A stretch of DNA of 13,301 nt from RGIG1934 sp964492545 (lineage in GTDB: Bacteria > Bacillota > Clostridia > Lachnospirales > Lachnospiraceae), in NCBI GenBank assembly GCA_964492545.1, contig CAZBKO010000060.1, positions 1-13,301 of the forward strand. The letters are read 5' to 3'. Shown here piece by piece: positions 5,464 to 12,665 of this stretch. Each line of letters starts with the position of its first letter. Position 1 is the first letter of the stretch. Position numbers and translations under genes: made by a program. A model generated the notes under the pieces. That model saw only the letters and a list, made by a program, of their open reading frames with translations. It searched no databases and was not told the DNA's origin.

Positions 5464-7553
5464 ATGTACGAAGAATGGAATGGCTTTGTAGGCGGAAAAT
5501 GGCAGAGAGAAGTTAATGTCCGCAACTTTATTCAGAAGAATTATACACTATACGAAGGAGATGATTCTTTCCTTGAAGGACCAACAGAAGCCACAACTAA
5601 ATTGTGGGCTCAGGTAATGGACCTTTCTAAGCAGGAAAGAGAAGCAGGCGGCGTTCTTGATATGGATACTAAGATCGTTTCCGGTATCACATCTCATGAA
5701 GCTGGTTATTTAAATAAAGAACTTGAAACTATCGTTGGATTTCAGACAGACAAACCTTTTAAGCGTTCATTACAGCCATACGGCGGTATCAAGATGGCTA
5801 TCAATGCTTGTAAGGAAAATGGCTACGCAGTAGACCAGGAAGTTGTTGATATCTTTACAAAATATAGAAAAACACATAATCAGGGTGTTTTCGATGTATA
5901 CACACCAGAGATGAGAGCTGCAAGACATGCTGCAATCATCACAGGTCTTCCAGATGCTTATGGTCGTGGACGTATCATCGGTGACTACAGAAGAGTTGCT
6001 CTTTACGGTGTTGATTACTTAATCGAAGACAAGAAGCATCAGTTAGATACTTCACTTGTAAGAATGACATCTAAGAACATTCGTCTTCGTGAAGAATTAC
6101 AGGAACAGATCAGAGCACTTGGAGAATTAAAAGAACTTGGTAATATTTACGGATGTGATATTTCTAAGCCAGCTAAGTCAGCTAAGGAAGCTATTCAGTG
6201 GACATACTTTGGATACCTTGCTGCAGTTAAAGATCAGAACGGTGCTGCTATGTCATTTGGTCGTACATCTACATTCATCGATATCTTCATTGAAAGAGAT
6301 CTTCAGAATGGTGTTATCGACGAGAAGGAAGCTCAGCAGTTAATTGACCACTTAATCATGAAATTAAGACTTGTTAAATTTGCTCGTACACCAGAATACA
6401 ACTCATTATTCTCTGGAGATCCTACATGGGTATCTGAGTCAATCGGTGGTGTTGGTGTTGATGGACGTCCACTTGTAACAAAATCTTCATTCAGATATTT
6501 ACACACACTTGATAACTTAGGAACAGCTCCAGAACCAAACTTAACAGTACTTTGGTCTAAGAACCTTCCAACTAACTTCAAGCGTTTCTGTGCTGCTATG
6601 TCAATCAAGTCTTCATCAATTCAGTATGAAAATGATGACTTAATGAGAGTAACACATGGTGATGATTACGCTATCGCTTGTTGTGTATCTTCAATGCGTG
6701 TTGGTAAGGAAATGCAGTTCTTCGGAGCTAGAGCAAACCTTGCAAAATGTATGTTATACGGAATCAATGGTGGTATGGACGAGAGACTTAAGATTCAGGT
6801 TGGACCTAAGTACCAGAAGTGCGAAGTTGATGCTGATGGATATTTAACATACGAAGATGTTATGGAAAAATTCGATCAGATGATGGAATGGNNNNNNNNN
6901 NTGTATATGTAAATACATTAAATGTTATCCATTACATGCATGATAAATACTGCTACGAAAAAATCCAGATGGCTCTTCATGACAGAGACGTTAAGAGATA
7001 TTTCGCAACAGGTATTGCCGGACTTTCATGTGTAGCTGATTCACTTAGTGCAATCAAATATGCTAAGGTTAAGCCAATCAAAGATGAGAACGGCATCGTA
7101 GTTGATTTCGAAGTTGAAGGAGATTTCCCTAAATACGGAAACAACGATGATAGAGTTGATACAATCGCCAGAGATCTTGTTGATACATTCATGGATAAGA
7201 TCAGAAAGCACCACACATACAGAGACAGTGTTCCAACAATGTCAATCCTTACAATTACTTCTAACGTTGTATATGGTAAGAAGACAGGTAACACACCAGA
7301 CGGAAGAAAGATGGGACAGCCATTAGCTCCAGGTGCTAACCCAATGCACGGAAGAGATACTCACGGTGCTTTAGCTTCACTTTCATCAGTAGCAAAACTT
7401 AACTTCAGAAATGCACAGGATGGTATTTCAAATACATTTACAATCATCCCTGATGCACTTGGTAAAGATGGATCAACATTTGTTATGGATTTCGCAGACT
7501 GTAGCAACGGAGCTTGCAACATCCCTAACTTAGCTGATATAGATAATCAGTAA
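5464..7553 (+). CDS. pflB: Pyruvate formate-lyase large polypeptide, lacking the glycyl radical domain
   Basis: PFL (formate C-acetyltransferase) converts pyruvate and CoA to acetyl-CoA and formate in anaerobic cytoplasm. The barrel is well conserved. It carries the catalytic Cys pair IACCVSSM (C406-C407), and later IHYMHDKY, ADSLSAIKYAKVKPI, NNVVYGKKTGNTPDGR-like and GANPMHGRD segments. The start is ATG 5464, with GGAGG at 5451-5455; an upstream in-frame TTG at 5389 lies in the promoter. A 10-N gap at 6892-6901 shifts the frame, but homology runs straight across it. With three residues restored the chain is about 695 aa, against about 760 for E. coli PFL. It ends after ALGKDG in a tail with a CSNGAC motif, before the domain that normally carries the radical Gly. 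That domain is the next gene, 43 bases downstream. Codon use suggests high expression. Confidence 0.95.
6892..6901. other. Assembly gap (10 N) inside pflB
   Basis: The left flank ends at codon 476 (Trp of MMEW) and the right flank resumes at VYVNTLNVIHYMHDKY in another frame. By analogy with E. coli PFL (MDWLAKQYITALN), three residues lie between Trp and Val. That needs eight unknown bases, not ten. The apparent frameshift is therefore an artefact of the placeholder length. Confidence 0.9.
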
Positions 7554-7596
7554 TAATTACAAATAAATCTACAACTTTATAAGGAGGAATTTTATT

Positions 7597-7842
7597 ATGG
7601 TACACGTAAATGAACAGCAGATTGACAATTTAGTATCAATGCTTGACGGATATGTAGAAAAAGGTGGACACCATTTAAATGTTAACGTGTTAACAAGAGA
7701 GACATTACTTGATGCTCAGGCACATCCAGAGAATTACCCTCAGTTAACAATCAGAGTTTCAGGTTATGCTGTAAACTTCATTAAATTAACAAAGGAACAG
7801 CAGGATGACGTTATTTCACGTACATTCCATCAGGCTATGTAA
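7597..7842 (+). CDS. Stand-alone glycyl radical domain of pyruvate formate-lyase (GrcA/YfiD-like)
   Basis: This 81-aa protein corresponds to the C-terminal glycyl radical domain of PFL. It has DNLVSMLDGY (10-19), GGHHLNVNVLTRETLLDA (23-40), PENYPQLTIRVSGYAV (44-59) with the radical Gly at G56, and ends SRTFHQAM like complete PFL chains. It has its own strong ribosome binding site (AAGGAGG, 7581-7587, nine bases ahead of the ATG) and a frame different from the upstream gene. PflA is expected to place the radical on G56. The domain must then sit in the large polypeptide next to C406-C407. E. coli GrcA is a related spare part that rescues an oxygen-cleaved but otherwise complete PFL. Here the neighbour has no such domain of its own, so this protein looks obligatory. 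A second full-length PFL elsewhere in the genome could change that reading. Confidence 0.9.
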   Translation: MVHVNEQQIDNLVSMLDGYVEKGGHHLNVNVLTRETLLDAQAHPENYPQLTIRVSGYAVNFIKLTKEQQDDVISRTFHQAM

Positions 7843-7845
7843 TTA

Positions 7846-8598
7846 ATGCCAGGACACATTCATTCTATTGAAACTTTCGGGACCGTTGACGGTCCCGGTG
7901 TTCGTTATGTGGTATTTATGCAGGGCTGTCCTATGCGCTGCAAATACTGCCACAATCCGGACACATGGCTGCCTAAAAATTTTCAAGAAACAAAGACTGC
8001 TGATGAAATTCTAGAAGATTATGACCGCTATGTACCATTTCTAAAAAACGGTGGTATTACCCTTACCGGTGGCGAGCCTATGATGCAAATGGATTTTATC
8101 ACGGAACTATTTTCCAAGGCCAAAGCTAAAAATATTCATACATGTCTCGATACATCAGGTATTATGTTCAATCCTGACAGTGCGGACAACCTTGCAAAGG
8201 TAGATGAGCTTATGAAGTACACCGACCTTGTAATGCTTGATATTAAGCATATTGACCCAAAGGAACACCTTGAACTTACACAGCAGAGCAATACAAATAT
8301 TCTCAAATTTGCAGAGTATTTGTCGAAGAAGCATATAGATGTATGGATTCGTCACGTTGTTGTACCCGGTTTAACACTCAATGATGATTATCTCTACAAG
8401 CTTGGTGCTTTTATGGCGAAGCTTAACAATATCAAGGCTCTTGACGTACTTCCCTACCATACCATGGGAGAGGTAAAGTACGAAAATCTCGGCATTCCAT
8501 ACCCTCTTAAGGGTACTGAAGCTGCTACAAAAGAAGAAGCAGTACACGCAAAGGATATCATAATGAAAGGTTTTTCGGACACTCGAAAATACTTGTAA
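7846..8598 (+). CDS. pflA: Pyruvate formate-lyase activating enzyme (radical SAM)
   Basis: This enzyme uses a [4Fe-4S] cluster and S-adenosylmethionine to abstract hydrogen from the PFL glycine. The cluster motif is CPMRCKYC (C28, C32, C35), preceded by GTVDGPGVRYVVFMQG. The SAM-binding GGEP lies at 75-78, and IHTCLDTSG, DLVMLDIKH and VWIRHVVVPG match PFL-AE from E. coli closely. The 250 aa are normal, with no extra ferredoxin-like insert. Only three bases separate the ATG from the stop of the glycyl-radical-domain gene, and I see no Shine-Dalgarno. Translation is therefore probably coupled to the preceding gene. Codon use is less biased than in pflB or the ferredoxin, in line with a catalyst needed in small amounts. 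Confidence 0.96.
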   Translation: MPGHIHSIETFGTVDGPGVRYVVFMQGCPMRCKYCHNPDTWLPKNFQETKTADEILEDYDRYVPFLKNGGITLTGGEPMMQMDFITELFSKAKAKNIHTCLDTSGIMFNPDSADNLAKVDELMKYTDLVMLDIKHIDPKEHLELTQQSNTNILKFAEYLSKKHIDVWIRHVVVPGLTLNDDYLYKLGAFMAKLNNIKALDVLPYHTMGEVKYENLGIPYPLKGTEAATKEEAVHAKDIIMKGFSDTRKYL

Positions 8599-8621
8599 TA
8601 TTAAGATATTTGTATTAAAAT
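8593..8621 (+). promoter_or_regulatory. Candidate internal promoter for the ferredoxin gene
   Basis: TTGTAA (8593-8598, overlapping the end of pflA) and TAAAAT (8616-8621) are 17 bases apart. Initiation near 8628 would give a short leader containing the GGAAGGAGG ribosome binding site (8638-8646). Readthrough from the pfl promoter is the alternative source of transcript. Confidence 0.4.
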
Positions 8622-8654
8622 GTAACTAATAATGATTGGAAGGAGGATACTATA

Positions 8655-8825
8655 ATGGCACACGTAATTTCAGATTCATGCGTAATGTGTGGAGCTTGTG
8701 CAGATACATGCCCAGTTGGAGCTATCTCTGAAGGAGATGGTAAGTACGTAATCGATGCAGATACATGCGTTGATTGTGGAGCTTGCGAAGCTGGATGTCC
8801 TGCTGAAGCTATCTCAGCACAGTAA
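8655..8825 (+). CDS. 2[4Fe-4S] clostridial-type ferredoxin
   Basis: This 56-aa protein has two cluster motifs: CVMCGACADTCP (C9, C12, C15, C19) and CVDCGACEAGCP (C38, C41, C44, C48). This is the standard CxxCxxCxxxCP pattern, twice. It is an acidic, soluble, low-potential electron carrier of normal length for the family. The start follows a very strong GGAAGGAGG ribosome binding site (8638-8646) at eight bases. It lies 56 bases after pflA and ends before a strong terminator. Its codon choice (GCT, GGA, GAA, ATC) resembles pflB, suggesting abundant protein. Known clostridial roles include accepting electrons from pyruvate:ferredoxin oxidoreductase. Its position suggests it may also reduce the PflA cluster, a job done by flavodoxin in E. 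coli. That partner assignment is inference. Confidence 0.93.
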   Translation: MAHVISDSCVMCGACADTCPVGAISEGDGKYVIDADTCVDCGACEAGCPAEAISAQ

Positions 8826-8839
8826 TTTACTTAGATATT

Positions 8840-8880
8840 AAGAAGACTGTTAACCAATCGGTTAGCAGTCTTCTTTTTTT
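8840..8880 (+). terminator. Strong rho-independent terminator of the pfl locus
   Basis: AAGAAGACTGTTAACC (8840-8855) pairs with GGTTAGCAGTCTTCTT (8860-8875), 16 pairs with one wobble, around an AATC loop. A further run of T reaches 8880. It sits 14 bases after the ferredoxin stop. The convergent surface-protein gene ends at 8893, so the same hairpin may partly stop minus-strand transcripts, although no T run follows on that side. Confidence 0.9.
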
Positions 8881-8892
8881 GTACTATAAATT

Positions 8893-9096
8893 CTATTTAC
8901 ATTTAACATTCTTCACAGTAGACCATTTTCCATATTGCTTCTTTCCATTAACAGTCTTGTATGCTCTTACTCTAACATAATACTTTTTGTTGCTCTTAAG
9001 CTTTGGTATGCTCTTGCTTGTACTCTTAACTGTATAACTACTGTTACCTGACTTAAATGATTTGCTTGTGGATATCTGTACCTGATATCCGCTCAC
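8893..9096 (-). CDS. C-terminal FN3 fragment of the surface protein (after the frameshift)
   Basis: This piece is the bulk of the last FN3-like domain: SGYQVQISTSKSF, then KSIPKLKSNKKYYVRVRAYK and a Lys-rich end, WSTVKNVKCK. The apparent start is a GTG inside the domain with no ribosome binding site, so it is very unlikely to be an independent gene. Its missing first strand (WKKLSGV) is readable just upstream in the same frame, overlapping the other frame's end. Confidence 0.7.
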   Translation of the reverse strand: MSGYQVQISTSKSFKSGNSSYTVKSTSKSIPKLKSNKKYYVRVRAYKTVNGKKQYGKWSTVKNVKCK

Positions 9097-12000
9097 GCCA
9101 CTAAGCTTCTTCCATGTGGCCTAACTATCTTTTTACCCGTGCTCGCCACAGTCTTTAACGACACTGTTCCAGGCAGTGTCACATCACTTATATCCTTTGA
9201 ATAAGCACTTACATAGGTCTTCGAACCAACCTTACTGTACACTCTCACTCTAAATTTATAAGAAGTTCCTGCTGCAAGCTTTGTCACTGTATATTTTGTA
9301 GTTCCAGAGCCTTTGACAACAGCCACCTTTTTCCATGTCTTACCAGATAATCTGTATATCTCATATCCGGTTGCATTTGACACTTTACTCCATGTAAGCT
9401 TTACGCTAGAGGCTGTAACAGATGAACTCTTGCCCCCAGTCTTAACCGGGTTAATTACAAATGCTTTTGCAACTGTTCCTGTATAGTTTCCCTTACCTGT
9501 AACCTTTACATATGCCGTACCTACATTCTTATTATTACTGTAGGCTATTGTATAATCAGTTCCAAGCTTCATGGTTCTGCTTCCATCCTTCACTGACACA
9601 AATGGATTGCGAAGCTTTCCATTGTAAGTATAGGAAGTGGTTGATAGCTTAATATTTGAAGACTGCAGCTTCTTCCTTGCAATTGTAAATGTTTTTGTAA
9701 ATGTTCCTGTATAATTTCCCTTGCAGACAACTTTTACAGATGCTGTTCCAACCTTCACATTGTTGCTGTAGCTTGCTGTATAATCTGTACCATATACAAG
9801 CTCATCCTCAAAATAAGAATTATCAGTTATGATAAGCTTTGGCTTAACACTGCTGCCGGTATATGTTGTATTACCACTTAAAACAGCATTTGATGCCTTA
9901 ATCGTCATCGGCATTACAATGATATTAACCTCCTTGCTGGCAGGCTTATACATTTCAGTCTCAGACGCATCAATTGTGATAGTTGCACTTCCGGCGCCCT
10001 GAATTGTAACATTTCCAAAATCATCAACTACTACTATATCTGTATCGCTGCTTGTGTATGTCAATTCACCATCGCCGTCTGACTCTGCATACAAATTAAA
10101 ATCATCATCCTTGTATACTTTTCTTATTTCATTGCCATCCTCCACTGTTATGCTTTGGCTTAACTGTAGATCTTCGCTGGCAGTAAATACATTAAATATC
10201 TCAATTACAAATGTATCTCCGTCACTTACTATACAGCTATATACTGTATTTCCCTCTTTTGTACACTCAACGTCTATGCTGTCGGTGTATTTATCCAGGG
10301 AATAATTCATATTTGTTTCACTGCTGCCATCACTAACCATATACCAGCAATATGTCAGCTCTTTATCATCCTCAGATACAACCTCAGATTCAAGAGTCTG
10401 TGTATCACCTGCTCTATTGTACACATCGTGGTCGTCAACAGGGATAAGCTTTTTACTTGAGTTAATGGAGAATTTCACCGCTTTTGTATTGTATCCATCA
10501 CTCACAATACACACATACGCAGCTGCTGTTTCGCTATCTACATGTGCCGCATATGAATTACTGTCAGGAGCTTCCAGATATTTTCTCACATATTCACCCA
10601 TTACTCCATTACATACTTCTCTGTACCACGAATATGTTATATGATCTGAGAAATTGCTGACTGCTGTAACCTTCATATTTACATTGCCTTCATCATCTGA
10701 TGTAAGCGACTTATCATCTGATACCCTAAAGCCTGTGTCCACATTGATATTGTATACTATGCAGCTCTCTGAAACTCCATCACTTATGTAGCATTTTATG
10801 AATGATGGCAGCTCGAGCGCCGGCATAAGCTCATAGCTTGAGGCTGTTCCCAATGCCTCCAATGTATCAGATTCCCATCTATATGTAATATTTCCATCTA
10901 CACTGCTGGTTACCCTAGGAGCCAAAACCACCGATTCGCCATATGGTATATTTACATCGCCAATATACTCAATATTCAGGCTATTGTCCTTAGGTATATT
11001 AAAATATACACTCTTACTTCCAAAGCCATCGCTCACAACACATTTATAAGATAAATCTGTATCATATGTTCCAGTAATCTGTATTGATGACTTATTACTT
11101 CCTGTTAATACACGGTAATTTGCTCTGTCGGAATATAAGGAGTCTGCTCTGTACCACTGATAACTGAGTGCAAGTGCCTCATCGCTTTCTGCCGTTACTG
11201 ACAAAAGTGTATTTTCGCCCTGTTCCAATTCAATTTCATTAAACTCATTATTTGTTATATTTATACCTTTATTTCTTGATATAACATAGATAACTTCTCC
11301 CTGAGAATATCCGTCTGTCACAACACATTTAAACAAATCTCCATCTGATGCATCAGTGGAAACCAAATAATTCACATCTGTCTCATTTTCAAGAAGCACA
11401 TATTCATTTAAGCCCTTATCATACGAGTACCAGGTGTATTCAAGCTCATTTCCATAATCGCTATTAGCTTCGTTCTCTATTGTCACTTCCTCATCATCCA
11501 TATGCACAGGAACCTTTTTCCCTGCATTCTTCAGATAGAAGCCTGAATCTATGCCCACATTAAATGTCACTGTTTTTTCTGCACCTGCAATGTCAAGGCA
11601 TACACAGCTATATGTTCCGGCTGTATCCTCACCCATTTCAAATGTATATGTATTTGCTGTCTCTTTAAACAAAGGTACATTGTCGCTTACACTGCCATCT
11701 TCGCTGGAAATTTTCTGATACCAGCTGTATGTTGCAATATTTTTATCATTTGATGCGACAACACGAAGTTCACATTCATCACCGATTACCACAGCTACGT
11801 TTTCGCGGTATGCTCTGACAACTGTGTCCATCGTAAGGATAACACTCATAACTATATCCTTTGTTACAACTCCGTCCCTGATTCTGCACATATATTTTGA
11901 ACCGCCGCTCACGTCGGCCTTAACAACATATGTAGCTTCCTTAGCACCACTTATTACAGTATTCTCTTTGCCACATTCATACCATTGATATGTTATATTT

Positions 12001-12350
12001 CTGCCGGCACTGCTTGCGGCATTAATATGAAGTGGCACATACGAGCCATATTCTGCTTCTATTGAAGGCTTATAATCTACACTGAGCCCAGAATCGATGC
12101 TTATATGTATTACAACACTCTTCGTAACAACGCCATCTGATACTTTACAAATGTATTGTGAACGCATGTCCTTATCAGCTCTTACGGTATATCTCGGACG
12201 AACTACATCCGCTATAAGTACCTCTTCACGCTCAAATTCGTCATAATAATACCATTTATATGTTATCGTTCTTCCTGTATCACTGCTTGCTGTTACGGTT
12301 AAATCATAATCCGCTTCATACTCTACAGCAACCTCTGACACTGCTTCCAC
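9093..12350 (-). CDS. Main open segment of the Ig/Big2/MBG/FN3 surface protein
   Basis: The longest uninterrupted segment has 1,085 codons from a GTG at 12350. That GTG lies at the start of an Ig repeat and has no ribosome binding site. The frame is in fact open back to the TAG at 12666 and encodes another Ig repeat there (LTYQWRTIDANG, KKTYYCKISDGITTR). Ig repeats fill residues 1-728, each with a Y-x-W core and a Y-x-C-x-V-S-D-G strand and ending in D-S/T-G-L. Residues 729-814 are Big2-like, 815-968 two MBG-like repeats, 969-1060 an FN3 domain. The last FN3 is cut short as IVRPHGRSLVA by the frameshift. The real protein start is outside the window. Confidence 0.75.
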   Translation of the reverse strand: MEAVSEVAVEYEADYDLTVTASSDTGRTITYKWYYYDEFEREEVLIADVVRPRYTVRADKDMRSQYICKVSDGVVTKSVVIHISIDSGLSVDYKPSIEAEYGSYVPLHINAASSAGRNITYQWYECGKENTVISGAKEATYVVKADVSGGSKYMCRIRDGVVTKDIVMSVILTMDTVVRAYRENVAVVIGDECELRVVASNDKNIATYSWYQKISSEDGSVSDNVPLFKETANTYTFEMGEDTAGTYSCVCLDIAGAEKTVTFNVGIDSGFYLKNAGKKVPVHMDDEEVTIENEANSDYGNELEYTWYSYDKGLNEYVLLENETDVNYLVSTDASDGDLFKCVVTDGYSQGEVIYVISRNKGINITNNEFNEIELEQGENTLLSVTAESDEALALSYQWYRADSLYSDRANYRVLTGSNKSSIQITGTYDTDLSYKCVVSDGFGSKSVYFNIPKDNSLNIEYIGDVNIPYGESVVLAPRVTSSVDGNITYRWESDTLEALGTASSYELMPALELPSFIKCYISDGVSESCIVYNINVDTGFRVSDDKSLTSDDEGNVNMKVTAVSNFSDHITYSWYREVCNGVMGEYVRKYLEAPDSNSYAAHVDSETAAAYVCIVSDGYNTKAVKFSINSSKKLIPVDDHDVYNRAGDTQTLESEVVSEDDKELTYCWYMVSDGSSETNMNYSLDKYTDSIDVECTKEGNTVYSCIVSDGDTFVIEIFNVFTASEDLQLSQSITVEDGNEIRKVYKDDDFNLYAESDGDGELTYTSSDTDIVVVDDFGNVTIQGAGSATITIDASETEMYKPASKEVNIIVMPMTIKASNAVLSGNTTYTGSSVKPKLIITDNSYFEDELVYGTDYTASYSNNVKVGTASVKVVCKGNYTGTFTKTFTIARKKLQSSNIKLSTTSYTYNGKLRNPFVSVKDGSRTMKLGTDYTIAYSNNKNVGTAYVKVTGKGNYTGTVAKAFVINPVKTGGKSSSVTASSVKLTWSKVSNATGYEIYRLSGKTWKKVAVVKGSGTTKYTVTKLAAGTSYKFRVRVYSKVGSKTYVSAYSKDISDVTLPGTVSLKTVASTGKKIVRPHGRSLVA

Positions 12351-12665
12351 GTGAAGACCTGTGTCTAACCCGGTGTGAAAATAATAATTTCTTGTTGTTA
12401 TTCCATCAGATATTTTACAATAGTAGGTTTTCTTTAGAGCAGTATTACCTGTTACAGTGTAGGAACTTGTCTTTGCATTTGTTATTATAGCATCTGTTCC
12501 GTTTGCATCTATGGTGCGCCACTGGTAAGTCAGCGGTAATCCGTGGCTGCTTGTTGCATTTACACTGAGAACACGGGTTCCTCCATAGGTTATAGCAACC
12601 TCTTCTTCGTTGACAGCTCCAACACTAAGTCCACTATCAAGCGTTACTGTGAACTTATTATCTAC

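Noticed and set aside
6888..7553. A separate second gene for the C-terminal half of PFL starting at the gap
   Set aside because: The frame change is caused by the length of the N placeholder; sequence homology is continuous with 5464-6891.
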